A stretch of 64,000 bases of DNA from Lentisphaeria bacterium (GCA_017462015.1 JAFTRX010000078.1:140083-204082); one strand, 5' to 3'; numbered from the stretch's first letter, positions 16,918 to 26,583 are shown. Translations and numbers: made by a program. Notes: a model not told the origin generated them from the letters alone.

Positions 16918-17766
16918 TCAGACTCCGGTGAATTCGATTTCCTGTGCAGTTGAGATGGAGGCAAAGGGCAGTTCATGTCCGTGAGGGAAGTCGTAAAAAA
17001 CCGGGCAGGAGACGCGGCGGGAAAAGTCTTTCAATACCGCCATGATATCCTCTTTTGAACCGCTGGTGGTGAAGTGGCCGAAGACGACAGCTGCCGCGTT
17101 GTCAAACGCTCCGGCAAGGCGCAGCTGATTCAACGTCCGGTCGACCCGGTAGGGATATTCGCCGACCTCCTCCAGAATCAGGATTTTTCCTGTGGTATCC
17201 GGAAAAAACGGCGTTCCGCACAAACTTGCCGCCACGGTAAGATTGCCGGCAAGAGGTGTTCCTTTTACCGTTCCGTGCCGCAACGACGGCAGTTGAAATT
17301 TCTGCGTGCGGTGCTGAAAAACAGAGCAAAGACTCTCTTTTGAGAAATCATCCAGTTCTGTCAGATAGGCAAACATGGGTAACGCCGCCGCCGTGCCGCA
17401 ATTTTTCGCCGTCATCGCCCAGTGGAGTGCGGTTATATCGCTGAAACCGGCGACCATTTTCGGCTGGCGGGCGAGGGCGTCCCAATCCAGTTTGTCCAGA
17501 AGTTTTCCGCTGCCGTAACCGCCGCGGACCGCCCAGAGCATCGAAATTTCCGGATCGAGCCATGCCGATTGTAAATCGGACAATCTTTCGTCATCACTGC
17601 CGGAAAGATAGGCAAGTTCCGGGTCTTTCCCGGCGGCATGGGGCATGACTTTCACTTTTGCGCCCAGCGACTCTAAAATTGCTTTTCCGGCAGAAATGCG
17701 TTCATCTGATACCGGGCCTGCCGGAGAGAGTGCGGCAATGGTGAAACCTTCCGGAAAAATCTTCAC
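16918..17766 (-). CDS. LD-carboxypeptidase (peptidase family S66)
   Basis: Removes the terminal D-alanine from muropeptide tetrapeptides during peptidoglycan recycling; MccF-type self-immunity peptidases share the fold. The 282 residues show [16 protein letters not shown], the nucleophile elbow GFSDITALH (Ser109), the Glu of [14 protein letters not shown] (about 199-200) and the C-terminal His in [10 protein letters not shown] (about 262-264), a complete Ser-Glu-His set. No signal peptide is visible, so it is cytoplasmic. Its start overlaps the ribBA stop by 4 bp, so it is co-expressed under the FMN riboswitch. Confidence 0.88.
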   Translation of the reverse strand: MKIFPEGFTIAALSPAGPVSDERISAGKAILESLGAKVKVMPHAAGKDPELAYLSGSDDERLSDLQSAWLDPEISMLWAVRGGYGSGKLLDKLDWDALARQPKMVAGFSDITALHWAMTAKNCGTAAALPMFAYLTELDDFSKESLCSVFQHRTQKFQLPSLRHGTVKGTPLAGNLTVAASLCGTPFFPDTTGKILILEEVGEYPYRVDRTLNQLRLAGAFDNAAAVVFGHFTTSGSKEDIMAVLKDFSRRVSCPVFYDFPHGHELPFASISTAQEIEFTGV

Positions 17767-18953
17767 AGCAAATGTCCCATCCGTTCTTTTTTGGTGGAAA
17801 GGTAACAGGCGTTCTCTTCGCCCGGAGCGATGACCAGCGGCACGCGCTCAGTGATTTGCAGACCGTAACCGCTGATACCGATGAGCTTCTGCGGGTTGTT
17901 GGTCAAAAGCCGGACGGATCTCACGCCGAGATCAAGCAGTATTTGTACGCCGATGCCGTACTCGCGCAGATCTTCCGGAAAACCGAGTTTCAAGTTGGCA
18001 TCGACGGTGTCCAAGCCTTCATCCTGAAGTTTGTAAGCGTGGATTTTGTTGAATATGCCGATACCTCTGCCTTCCTGCCGCAGATAAACCAGAACGCCGG
18101 AACCGTTTTCCGCGATCATTTTCAGTGCGGTCTGGAGCTGGGGACCGCAATCGCAGCGCAAAGAGCCCAGAACATCGCCGGTCAGACATTCGCTGTGGAC
18201 GCGGACGAGAACATTTTCTTTATCTTTAATGTCGCCGCAGTGGACGGCGAGATACTCCAGATTGTCAACTTTGGTCCGGTAGGCGGTGATGGTGAATTCG
18301 CCGAAACAGGTCGGGAGTTTGGCACTTTCGCCCCGGATGACCAACTGTTCATGGCGGCGGCGGTAGGCGACGAGTTCTTCAATGGAGATAAGTTTGAGAC
18401 CGTGTTTCTCTTTGAACTCCATCAAATCCGGCAAACGCGCCATGGTGCCGTCATCTTTGGTTATTTCGCAAATGACACCGGCGGGTTTCAATCCGGCAAG
18501 GGTCGCCAGATCGACTGCCGCTTCCGTGTGCCCGGTGCGCTGAAGAACTCCACCGGGGCGGGCGGCGATGGGGAAAATGTGACCGGGGATGCCGAAATCA
18601 TCCCGGGTGCATTTCGGGTCAAGGAGAGATTTTACCGTATTGGCACGGTCGTAAGCACTGATGCCGGTGGTGCCGGAAAGAGCATCGACACTTTCGGTGA
18701 AAGCGGTTTTGAAGTGGTCGGTCGAAGGTGTCCGGTAGATGCCGAGTTCTCTGGCGCGCGCTTCGGTGATGGGGGCGCAGACCAGACCGCGGGCGTGGGT
18801 GATCATAAAGTTGATTGCTTCCGGGGTCACCAGTTCAGCTGCGCAGACCAGATCGCCTTCATTTTCCCGGTTCTCATCGTCGGTGACGATAATCATTTTG
18901 CCGTTTTTAATATCGTTGATAGCTGCTTCAACGCTGTCAAATTTTATTTCCAT
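17763..18953 (-). CDS. ribBA: Bifunctional DHBP synthase / GTP cyclohydrolase II
   Basis: Makes both riboflavin precursors: 3,4-dihydroxy-2-butanone 4-phosphate from ribulose 5-phosphate (N-terminal half) and the pyrimidine from GTP (C-terminal half). The 396 residues contain [12 protein letters not shown] (metal and substrate loop) near 25, then the GTP cyclohydrolase II zinc motif [15 protein letters not shown] near 258 and RQEGRGIG. The AGGAG site is 8 bases before the ATG. A complete FMN riboswitch lies upstream. No other rib genes are in the window. Confidence 0.96.
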   Translation of the reverse strand: MEIKFDSVEAAINDIKNGKMIIVTDDENRENEGDLVCAAELVTPEAINFMITHARGLVCAPITEARARELGIYRTPSTDHFKTAFTESVDALSGTTGISAYDRANTVKSLLDPKCTRDDFGIPGHIFPIAARPGGVLQRTGHTEAAVDLATLAGLKPAGVICEITKDDGTMARLPDLMEFKEKHGLKLISIEELVAYRRRHEQLVIRGESAKLPTCFGEFTITAYRTKVDNLEYLAVHCGDIKDKENVLVRVHSECLTGDVLGSLRCDCGPQLQTALKMIAENGSGVLVYLRQEGRGIGIFNKIHAYKLQDEGLDTVDANLKLGFPEDLREYGIGVQILLDLGVRSVRLLTNNPQKLIGISGYGLQITERVPLVIAPGEENACYLSTKKERMGHLL

Positions 18954-19056
18954 GATTCAAGCTCCTGCTGTATATTTTATCTTTTTTCGGGGCAGGGGGC
19001 TTGGAAACGGCAAAATTCGAGTCTTGACGGAATTGTCCTCCCGTTTGCTCAACTTT

Positions 19057-19190
19057 TCTTCTGCCATCCAGACTTTACTGTCGGTTATGGAATTGCACCA
19101 TATCTGCCGGAAATGACACTTCCGGCTCGCGGACTTTACCGCCGGTCAGGGAATTACCCGCTGTCACAGATTCACCCTGCCCTGAAGATT
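19057..19190 (-). ncRNA. FMN riboswitch (RFN element) upstream of ribBA
   Basis: Read on the minus strand, the segment has the conserved FMN aptamer blocks in order: CTTCAGGGCAGGGTG, ATTCCC, ACCGGCGGTAAAGTCCGCGA, then GCAATTCC, ACCGACAGTAAAGTCTGGAT and GGCAGAAG. It ends about 100 nt before the ribBA ATG. The spacer has no obvious terminator with a T run, so control of the AGGAG site or an unusual terminator is possible. Confidence 0.96.
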
Positions 19191-19202
19191 ATCACAGATA
19201 AT

Positions 19203-19230
19203 AATATATACTCCATTGGCAAAAAAGCAA
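19203..19230 (-). promoter_or_regulatory. Likely promoter for the FMN riboswitch and ribBA
   Basis: On the minus strand TTGCTT (19230-19225), 16 nt, TATATT (19208-19203), ending just before the aptamer. Confidence 0.5.
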
Positions 19231-19508
19231 GTCCGATTTCAGCCGCACTTTGAGAAAAAACGCCGTTGTACTCATTTTTTATGCAGCTGTCCCGTAAAAG
19301 CAGTGAAACATTTGTTTCCTCAATTTTTTCAATGGAAGATAATCGGCTTTTGAAAAAAATGATTTTGCCCGATTTTGTTTTGCGCAAGCAAAACGCGCGT
19401 GCGCAACGCGCCGCGCCACCAGTTGGAATGCGTTCAACGCAGGCATGAACTCGACCAGCGCCGCCGCAGGTTTTTTTATGAAACCATGCATTAATTTTAC
19501 AAACCGAC
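19231..19508 (+). other. Intergenic DNA with hairpin module B
   Basis: Holds one copy of module B (19377-19422): GTTTTGC-GCAA-GCAAAAC followed by GCGCGTGCGC and the CGCCGCGCCACCAG block. Bases 19455-19470 (AGCGCCGCCGCAGG) are only the extreme right end of the long palindromic element, as if the rest had been deleted. The AT-rich 90 bases before module B resemble the sequence before the copy at 63871. No gene is seen. Confidence 0.65.
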
Positions 19509-19537
19509 TTGACGAAATCGTTTTTTTGTGATATATT
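19509..19537 (+). promoter_or_regulatory. Promoter of carB
   Basis: TTGACG (19509-19514), 17 nt, TATATT (19532-19537), 58 bp before the carB ATG. Confidence 0.7.
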
Positions 19538-19595
19538 ACATCCCGGTCTTTTGCGAGTGAGCAAACTTTACACATATAAAATAAAAGAGGTTTTT

Positions 19596-22500
19596 ATGGC
19601 ACAGCGGACGGATATCAAGAAGATCCTCATTATCGGATCAGGTCCCATTATCATCGGACAGGCATGTGAATTTGACTATTCCGGAACACAGGCGTGCAAA
19701 GCGTTGCGCGCCGCCGGTTATGAAGTGGTTCTCGCGAACTCCAACCCGGCAACGATCATGACCGACCCCGGCATGGCAGATCACACTTACATCGAACCGC
19801 TCACTGTGGACAGTCTGGAAAAAATCATCGACAAAGAGCGCCCCGATGCTCTGCTGCCCAACCTCGGCGGACAGACTGCGTTGAACCTGGCGATTTCTCT
19901 GCAGAAAGAGGGTATCCTTCAGAAATATTCCGTGGAAGTCATCGGTGTTGACCTTGATGCCATCGAGCGCGGTGAAGACCGTATCGAGTTCAAAAATACC
20001 ATGAACAAAATCGATATCCCCATGGCGGCTTCCGAACCCTGTTACTCCGTGGAAGAGGCGGAAAAAATCGCTTCTCAGCTGGGATATCCGGTGGTTCTGC
20101 GCCCGGCTTACACCATGGGCGGTACCGGCGGCGGAATCGTTTACAATGTGGAAGAACTCCGTGAAGTCGTCGCCCGCGGTCTGGCTGCCAGTCTCATCCA
20201 TCAGGTGCTGGTCGAAGAGTGCGTCCTCGGCTGGGAAGAGCTGGAACTCGAAGTCATCCGCGATGCCAAAGGCAACAAGATCACCGTCTGCTTCATTGAA
20301 AACGTTGACCCGGTCGGTGTCCATACCGGTGACAGCTTCTGCGTTGCGCCGATGCTTACCATCGCGCCGGAAGTCCAGCAGCAGCTTCAGGATTACAGCT
20401 ACCGCATCATTGATGCCATCGGTGTCACCGGCGGCTGTAACGTCCAGTTTGCCCGCAACCGCGAGAACGGACGTATCATCGTTATCGAAATCAATCCCCG
20501 AACCTCCCGTTCCAGTGCGCTTGCCAGTAAAGCTACCGGTTTCCCCATCGCGCATGTCTCCACCAAGCTCGCCACCGGCGTGACCTTGGATGAACTTCCC
20601 TACTACCGCGACGGATCGCTGGATAAGTACACCCCCTGCGGCGATTATGTTGTCGCCAAGTTTGCCCGCTGGGCGTTTGAAAAATTCCCGCAGGCGGTCG
20701 ATCACCTCGGTACCCAGATGAAGGCGGTCGGCGAGGTCATGAGTATCGGTAAAGATTTCAAGGAAGCGTTCCAGAAAGCTATCCGCGGACTTGAGATCGG
20801 CCGCAGCGGTCCGGGACTTGACCGCAAGATCGAAGCGATCCCCTATGAAGAACTCAAGCAGAAAGTGGCCTTCCCTTCCAGTGAACGTTTCTTCCATTTG
20901 TATGAAGCGTTCAAAAAGGGCTTGTCGGTCGATGAAGCATTCAAGCTGACCAGTATTGCCAAGTTTTTCCTCGCTGAAATTCAGGAACTTGCGCTCTTTG
21001 AACTTGAACTTGCCAAATATAACTGGATGCGGTTGCCGGATGAAATGCTGGTCAAGGCGAAGAAGTTCGCGTTCTCCGATAAATACCTCGCCAAATTGTT
21101 CAGCATTGAAGAGCGCGCCGTGCGTAAACGCCGTCTGGAACTCGGATGCGTTGCCAGTTTCTGCCGCGTTCCGGTCAGTGGTGTTGCCGGTGATGAAGAT
21201 TATTACTACTCAACTTACAGCGGTGCCGCTGATGAAGTTCCGGTCTCCGACAAGAAGAAGATCATGATCCTCGGCGGCGGTCCCAACCGTATCGGTCAGG
21301 GTATCGAATTTGACTACACCTGTGTGCATGCGGCATTTGCGCTGCGTGATGCCGGTTTTGAATCCGTGCTGGTCAACTGCAACCCGGAAACGGTTTCCAC
21401 CGACTACGACACCAGTGACAAGCTCTACTTTGAACCGCTTACCACTGAAGATGTTCTCGCTATCCATGCCAAAGAGAAACCCGATGGCGTTATCGTCCAG
21501 TTCGGCGGTCAGACTCCGCTCAACATCGCGCAGGAACTCAAAGATGCCGGTGTCAAGATCATCGGTACTCAGCCCGAAGGTATCCGGTTGGCTGAAGACC
21601 GTGAATACTTCCGTGAACGGATGATCGCGCTCAACGTCAATCAGCCCGAAAGCGGTATTGCCCGTTCTCTGGATGAAGCTGTTGCTCTCGGTCGCCGTAT
21701 CGGTTATCCGGTCATGGTGCGTCCCAGCTTTGTTCTCGGCGGCCGCGGCATGATGGTGATTTACGAAGAAGACATGCTCAAACGCTACGCCGTGGAAGCC
21801 ATTCAGGTCAGTCCGGAATATCCGATGCTTATCGACCGTTTCCTCGATCACGCCATCGAATGTGAAGTCGATGCCATCAGTGACGGTGAAGAGGTTTACA
21901 TGCCTGCGGTGATGGAGCACATTGAGCTTGCCGGTATCCACTCCGGTGACTCCGGCTGTTCCATTCCGCCGGTGACGCTTTCCAAAGAAATTCTGGCAGT
22001 GATCGAAGAAAAAGCTGCCGCTATCGCCCGCGATTTCCGCGTGATCGGTATCTTGAACGTCCAGTTCGCCGTGTGCGAAGATAAGGTTTGGATCATCGAA
22101 GCCAACCCCCGCGCCTCCCGTACCGTTCCGGTGGTGTCCAAAGTCACCGGCGCGCCGCTGGCACGGATCGCGACCAATTTGATGCTGGGCAGAAAGCTCT
22201 CCGAATTCCGCGATCTGCTCCGTCAGCCGCCGACCGATTATTACGGCGTGAAAGAGGCGGTCTTCCCCTTCAATATGTTCCCGGAAGTCGACCCGATCCT
22301 CGGACCGGAAATGCGTGCTACCGGTGAAGTCATGGGATTGGCATCCACTTTCGGCATGGCGTACTACAAGGCGCAGCAGGCGGCGGGTTCCCAGCTGCCG
22401 CTTTCCGGCAAAGTGCTGGTCAGTGTCCGGGAACGTGAACGCGCTGAACTGCTCCCCGTGGTGCAGACGCTGTCTGAACTCGGCTTTGAACTGGTTGCCA

Positions 22501-22808
22501 CCGAAGGTACCGGAAAGTTCCTCGATGACAACGGTATCAAGCACACTCTCGTGCATAAACTCAATGAAGGCCGTCCCAACGTTGCCGATCTTATCCGCAA
22601 CCGCGAAGTTTCGCTTATCATCAACACCCCGATGGGCAAGTTGAGCAAGATCGACGACAGCTGCATCCGGATGATGGCGATCCAGTACAAGATTCCGTAC
22701 ATGACCACCATCGCGGCGGCACAAGCTACCGCTACCGGTATCCGGGAGGCGATCAACGGCAGTGCGCCTTTGAAATCGCTCCAGGAATATCTTAATTTGA
22801 AAAAATAA
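19596..22808 (+). CDS. carB: Carbamoyl-phosphate synthase large subunit
   Basis: Makes carbamoyl phosphate from bicarbonate, ammonia and two ATP, for pyrimidine and arginine synthesis. 1070 residues, normal length, with two homologous ATP-grasp halves: KKILIIGSGPIIIGQACEFDYSG at the start of the first and KKIMILGGGPNRIGQGIEFDY at the start of the second, then a C-terminal MGS-like regulatory domain (from about 935, GKVLVSVRERE). The ATG at 19596 has AGAGG upstream. The glutaminase subunit carA is not adjacent, so the operon is split. Confidence 0.97.
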   Translation: MAQRTDIKKILIIGSGPIIIGQACEFDYSGTQACKALRAAGYEVVLANSNPATIMTDPGMADHTYIEPLTVDSLEKIIDKERPDALLPNLGGQTALNLAISLQKEGILQKYSVEVIGVDLDAIERGEDRIEFKNTMNKIDIPMAASEPCYSVEEAEKIASQLGYPVVLRPAYTMGGTGGGIVYNVEELREVVARGLAASLIHQVLVEECVLGWEELELEVIRDAKGNKITVCFIENVDPVGVHTGDSFCVAPMLTIAPEVQQQLQDYSYRIIDAIGVTGGCNVQFARNRENGRIIVIEINPRTSRSSALASKATGFPIAHVSTKLATGVTLDELPYYRDGSLDKYTPCGDYVVAKFARWAFEKFPQAVDHLGTQMKAVGEVMSIGKDFKEAFQKAIRGLEIGRSGPGLDRKIEAIPYEELKQKVAFPSSERFFHLYEAFKKGLSVDEAFKLTSIAKFFLAEIQELALFELELAKYNWMRLPDEMLVKAKKFAFSDKYLAKLFSIEERAVRKRRLELGCVASFCRVPVSGVAGDEDYYYSTYSGAADEVPVSDKKKIMILGGGPNRIGQGIEFDYTCVHAAFALRDAGFESVLVNCNPETVSTDYDTSDKLYFEPLTTEDVLAIHAKEKPDGVIVQFGGQTPLNIAQELKDAGVKIIGTQPEGIRLAEDREYFRERMIALNVNQPESGIARSLDEAVALGRRIGYPVMVRPSFVLGGRGMMVIYEEDMLKRYAVEAIQVSPEYPMLIDRFLDHAIECEVDAISDGEEVYMPAVMEHIELAGIHSGDSGCSIPPVTLSKEILAVIEEKAAAIARDFRVIGILNVQFAVCEDKVWIIEANPRASRTVPVVSKVTGAPLARIATNLMLGRKLSEFRDLLRQPPTDYYGVKEAVFPFNMFPEVDPILGPEMRATGEVMGLASTFGMAYYKAQQAAGSQLPLSGKVLVSVRERERAELLPVVQTLSELGFELVATEGTGKFLDDNGIKHTLVHKLNEGRPNVADLIRNREVSLIINTPMGKLSKIDDSCIRMMAIQYKIPYMTTIAAAQATATGIREAINGSAPLKSLQEYLNLKK

Positions 22809-22814
22809 TCAGAT

Positions 22815-24227
22815 TTGAGTGGTGAAGAAGTGCTGGCGGCGTTGATAATCGTTTCACTGTTGCTGATAGTTGCGATCGCAGTGGCGGTGATAAGTTTCCG
22901 CCGGATGTCGGAACTGCGGATGGATTTGACCTCCGCAGTTCTCAGCCGGACGGAAATTGCCAACTTCCTTTCGCGCTTTTCCACCGGAATAAATTGCGAT
23001 GACGGCGTGGACGGAGCAATGTACTCCGCCGCCCGTTACGTTTGCGAACAGATCGAAGCAAGCGGCGTGGCAATTTACGGTGCCAACGGCAAAGTGCTGG
23101 TTCCGCTTGCTGTTTACGGTGTTTATCCGCTGACCAAAGGTGTGCATAAACGCGGACAGCGGATGCTGGATGTGTTGAAAGAAGAAGAGCCTATCGCTTC
23201 CGGAAGCGGATTCCTGGGCGGAGTGTTTGAATCGCGGCAGTCGGAACTGGTTCAGCTTGCGGCGATGGATGAGCGCTTTTCTGCTTATCCGGAACACGAA
23301 AAAATCGGCAGTATAATGGCGACACCGATGATGCGCGATGGTATCACCGTTGGTGTTATCTGTGCTGTCAATAATAAAATGAGTACCGGCAAAGCCTTCT
23401 CCGATGCCCAGTTGAACCGGATAAAATCCCTCGCCAATCAGGTGTTGATGGTTCAGCAGCTGGTGCAGGTTTACGGCGAAATCAGCCGCCGGGAGCGGAT
23501 CGACCAGGAGTTGGGTTTTGTCCGGCAGTTCCAGTTGTCATTGCTGCCTGCCGCCGATATGACACTGGGAAATTTCTCAGTAAGTGCGCATACGACCAGT
23601 GCCAAAGAGGTCAACGGTGACTTTTACGATATGGTGAGAATCGATGATGACCGGCTTCTGGTCATGATCGGTGATGCTTGCGGTAAGGGTATGCCCGCGT
23701 GTATGATGGCGGCGATGACCCGCAGTTTTGCCCGCAGTATCTGCTCAAATTTTACCACACTGAGCCAGTTTTTGCGTGATATCAACAGTAATTTGTTCCG
23801 GGACAGCGATATTGACCGTTTTATCACACTGGGGTGCTGTTTGATCGACCGGCGCGGCGGATTGATCGAGTTCGGTCGTGCCGGACACACCGATATGATA
23901 ATGCATGTACACGGACACTTGCGGCGCTTGTCGCCGGACGGTACTGCGCTCGGAATGCTCCCGGATGAGGATGCTGAATTTGAAACCATCTGTCTGGCGC
24001 TGGACAGCGGCAGCAGTCTGATGCTCTACTCCGATGGTTTGAGTGAGGCGCTGAACCACGATAAAGAGGAGTTCGGTACCGAACGTCTTACCAACGCGTT
24101 CAGTGTGGCATGTCATCATCACGAAAGTGCCAGTGATATTATTTCCGAAGTCATGGGCGCGGTGCGTGAGTTTGAATACGAGCAGAATGATGACCAGACC
24201 ATGATACTTATCCGGTATCAGGAATAA
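22815..24227 (+). CDS. Membrane-bound GAF - PP2C (SpoIIE/RsbU-type) protein phosphatase
   Basis: 470 residues: an N-terminal transmembrane helix (about 8-28), a GAF-like domain (about 50-210), a short coiled linker, and a PPM/SpoIIE phosphatase domain from about 240. The phosphatase motifs are intact: EVNGDFYDM, GDACGKGMPA, GRAGHTDM, LYSDGLSEA and NDDQTMI. Such proteins dephosphorylate anti-sigma-factor antagonists in partner-switching pathways. No anti-sigma factor or STAS protein is nearby. The TTG at 22815 is the longest start and has no ribosome site; a GTG at 22830 is an alternative. Confidence 0.85.
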   Translation: MSGEEVLAALIIVSLLLIVAIAVAVISFRRMSELRMDLTSAVLSRTEIANFLSRFSTGINCDDGVDGAMYSAARYVCEQIEASGVAIYGANGKVLVPLAVYGVYPLTKGVHKRGQRMLDVLKEEEPIASGSGFLGGVFESRQSELVQLAAMDERFSAYPEHEKIGSIMATPMMRDGITVGVICAVNNKMSTGKAFSDAQLNRIKSLANQVLMVQQLVQVYGEISRRERIDQELGFVRQFQLSLLPAADMTLGNFSVSAHTTSAKEVNGDFYDMVRIDDDRLLVMIGDACGKGMPACMMAAMTRSFARSICSNFTTLSQFLRDINSNLFRDSDIDRFITLGCCLIDRRGGLIEFGRAGHTDMIMHVHGHLRRLSPDGTALGMLPDEDAEFETICLALDSGSSLMLYSDGLSEALNHDKEEFGTERLTNAFSVACHHHESASDIISEVMGAVREFEYEQNDDQTMILIRYQE

Positions 24228-24248
24228 GTGTGAACGGGGCAATTTACC

Positions 24249-26153
24249 ATGGCGGACATCCCGGTTTGGAGCGCGGAAAATCTCAATCTTTCCATCGGAC
24301 GGCAGATCATCTTTGATGATGCATCGGTCGCGGTTATGGAAGGGGAACGGCTGGCGCTGGTCGGTCGTAACGGTTCGGGAAAATCCACACTGCTCAAAAT
24401 CATTGCCGGTTTGGAAAAACCTTCTTCCGGCGATATACATATCCGCAACAATTTCCGTACAGCCTATATGACACAGGATGTGGATTTTGTCACCGACAAA
24501 AGCATACGCGGTGTGCTGCAGGAGGGGTTGGAGTATTTTGAGCAACTGCTCGATGAGTACGCGCATATTTCCCAAAATTCACCGCGCCACGCGGAAATAG
24601 AACATATCCTCGACCGCTGCAATGCGTGGAATCTGGAAAATAAACTTGACACCACCTTGCAGAAATTGGATTTGAACCGGCACTGTGATACGCCGTTCCA
24701 TCTGCTTTCCGGCGGCGAAAAGCGGCGGGTCGTTCTCGGCCGCGCCATCATCGGTGAACCGGATCTGCTGCTGCTGGATGAGCCGACCAACCATCTGGAC
24801 GTGGCGACGATCAGCTATATCGAAGAGTATTTGAAAAGTTTTCGCGGCTCGTGTCTGCTGGTCACCCATGACCGCTTCTTTCTTGATCGTATCGCTGACC
24901 GTATAATTGAGTTGGAAAACGGAAAATTTTTCTCCTGTGTCGGCAGTTATGCTGATTTTCTCGCGGCGAAAGCGGAAGCGCGCCACGCTGAAGATATGGA
25001 AGTTTCCCGGAGAGAAAAGTTTTTGCGCCGCGAAATCGAGTGGGTGCGCCGTTCACCCAAAGCGCGCTTGAAGCGCAATATGGGACGTATCCGGCGTTTT
25101 GAAGAGTTGTCCGGTATACAGGCACCGGTGCGTATGGGGGATACGGAATTGGTTATCCCGGAGCCGGAGCGTTTGGGCAACAAAGTTGTCGATTTACTTG
25201 ATGTGAGTTTGAACTTCGGTGAACGCAAAGTGCTGGATAAGTTCAATTTTGAATTCACATCCGCGCATAAAGTCGGTATTATCGGTGCCAACGGTGCCGG
25301 AAAGACCACGCTGCTCAAATTGATCACCGGAGAACTTACGCCCGCATCCGGTCAGGTGAAAGTCGCTGAAACGGTGCAGTTCAACTACATCGACCAACGG
25401 CGGCTCGATCTGGATGAAGAGCAGACCGTTTATGATGAAGTTGCCGGCGGCGTTGATGTCATATCTCTGGGCAGTGAAAAAATTTCTGTCCGGGCATTTT
25501 TGAAACGCTTTCTCTTTGAGGATGAGCGTATCAACGGCAAGGTGAAATATCTCTCCGGCGGCGAAAAAGCACGGCTTCTGCTGGCAAAAGTTTTGAAGCG
25601 CGGCGGAAATTTTCTCATTCTTGACGAACCCACCAACGATCTCGATCTGCCGACACTGCGGGTGTTGGAAGAGGCACTTGCCGCGTTCAATTCCACGCTT
25701 ATCGTCGTCAGTCACGACCGTTACTTTCTTAACCGGGTCTGTAATCACATCATTGCGTTTGAAGAGATCGCTCCTGATGCCGGATGTGCGGTCATCTCCA
25801 CGCCGGGCGATTTTGACTATTATATGAGCGTGCGTGCGCGCCATTTGGAAAAGCTCCGCGCCGCATTGCCGCAGGAAAAAAAGAAAATCTCTCCCGCTAT
25901 TGAAGAGAAAGTTCCGGAAAAAAAGCCGGAAAAAGCTAAAAAACTCTCCTATCGTGAACAGCAGGAACTTCTTCACATGGAAGAGAATATCGCCGCCGCA
26001 GAAGCGGCGCTGGAAGCGATAGAAGCGCGTTTCAGTGAACCGGATTTCTTTGTCAAACATGCCAAAGAAATGCCGGAGTTTGAAGCTCAACTCGCCGCTG
26101 CCCGCGCCCGTGTCGATGCCCTGTACGCCCGCTGGGCAGAACTTGAAGGGTAA
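24249..26153 (+). CDS. ABC-F family ATPase, Uup-like
   Basis: 634 residues with two ABC domains (GRNGSGKST near 40 and GANGAGKTT near 350; LSGGEKRRVVLGRA and LSGGEKARLLLAKV), joined by the ABC-F linker and followed by a charged C-terminal coiled coil (about 545-634), as in Uup. No membrane segments: these proteins act on ribosomes or DNA-related processes, not in transport. It follows the phosphatase gene by 21 bp. A long hairpin repeat begins 20 bp after its stop. Confidence 0.9.
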   Translation: MADIPVWSAENLNLSIGRQIIFDDASVAVMEGERLALVGRNGSGKSTLLKIIAGLEKPSSGDIHIRNNFRTAYMTQDVDFVTDKSIRGVLQEGLEYFEQLLDEYAHISQNSPRHAEIEHILDRCNAWNLENKLDTTLQKLDLNRHCDTPFHLLSGGEKRRVVLGRAIIGEPDLLLLDEPTNHLDVATISYIEEYLKSFRGSCLLVTHDRFFLDRIADRIIELENGKFFSCVGSYADFLAAKAEARHAEDMEVSRREKFLRREIEWVRRSPKARLKRNMGRIRRFEELSGIQAPVRMGDTELVIPEPERLGNKVVDLLDVSLNFGERKVLDKFNFEFTSAHKVGIIGANGAGKTTLLKLITGELTPASGQVKVAETVQFNYIDQRRLDLDEEQTVYDEVAGGVDVISLGSEKISVRAFLKRFLFEDERINGKVKYLSGGEKARLLLAKVLKRGGNFLILDEPTNDLDLPTLRVLEEALAAFNSTLIVVSHDRYFLNRVCNHIIAFEEIAPDAGCAVISTPGDFDYYMSVRARHLEKLRAALPQEKKKISPAIEEKVPEKKPEKAKKLSYREQQELLHMEENIAAAEAALEAIEARFSEPDFFVKHAKEMPEFEAQLAAARARVDALYARWAELEG

Positions 26154-26172
26154 GCTCCGCGCTTGGCTTGTC

Positions 26173-26226
26173 GGGGGGAAGGGAAAAACTTTTTTTCACG
26201 GGAAAAAAAGTTTTTCCCTTCCCCCC
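26173..26226 (+). repeat. 25-bp perfect hairpin repeat, copy 2
   Basis: Arms 26173-26197 and 26202-26226 pair perfectly over 25 bp with an ACGG loop. Compared with the copy at 7257, the outer stem has changed on both sides together. It is placed 19 bp after the ABC-F stop codon. Confidence 0.85.
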
Positions 26227-26319
26227 GAACCCCCTATCCCTTTTCAAAAAAAGCGGAGTATTTTGCCGCTCCCGTTGGTCGCGGCACGCTACATTTGGTC
26301 GTTAAAATAAGTAACTTTT

Positions 26320-26385
26320 GTTTTGCGTAAGCAAAACGCGCGTGCGCTATGCGCCGCGCCACCAGTGAAGATGCGTTCAAAACTG
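26320..26385 (+). repeat. Hairpin module B, copy 2
   Basis: GTTTTGC-GTAA-GCAAAAC, then GCGCGTGCGC and GCGCCGCGCCACCAG. The same block occurs at 19377 and 63871 with loop variants GCAA and TCAA. Here it leads, 15 bp further on, into a full palindromic element at 26400. Confidence 0.8.
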
Positions 26386-26399
26386 CCATGAACTCGACC

Positions 26400-26520
26400 G
26401 GCGGATGGATCGTGGGCAAGGTTGGGGGTAAATCAAGGTGAAGCTGAAGGAGTGGACTTCCGTCCTCGACTGAAGCTGAATCCGCCGATTTGCCCCCAAG
26501 ATTGCCCGCGAGGCGCCGCC
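26400..26520 (+). repeat. Long palindromic intergenic element, copy 2
   Basis: 121 nt, same length as copy 1. The arms GGCGGATGGATCGTGGGCAA and TTGCCCGCGAGGCGCCGCC pair, the inner stem TTGGGGG/CCCCCAA is perfect here, and AGCTGAAG/CTGAAGCT-type pairing continues to the tip GGAC-TTCC-GTCC (26454-26465). Confidence 0.85.
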
Positions 26521-26554
26521 GTTGCTAAAAACGCGGGAAATTTTGATTGAAAAC

Positions 26555-26583
26555 TTGTAAAAACTGTTTGGGGAGTATATATT
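26555..26583 (+). promoter_or_regulatory. Promoter of purA
   Basis: TTGTAA (26555-26560), 17 nt, TATATT (26578-26583), 51 bp before the purA start. Confidence 0.65.

Noticed and set aside
17772..19253. Plus-strand frame running opposite ribBA and through the FMN riboswitch
   Set aside because: It covers a conserved RNA element and a well identified gene on the other strand.
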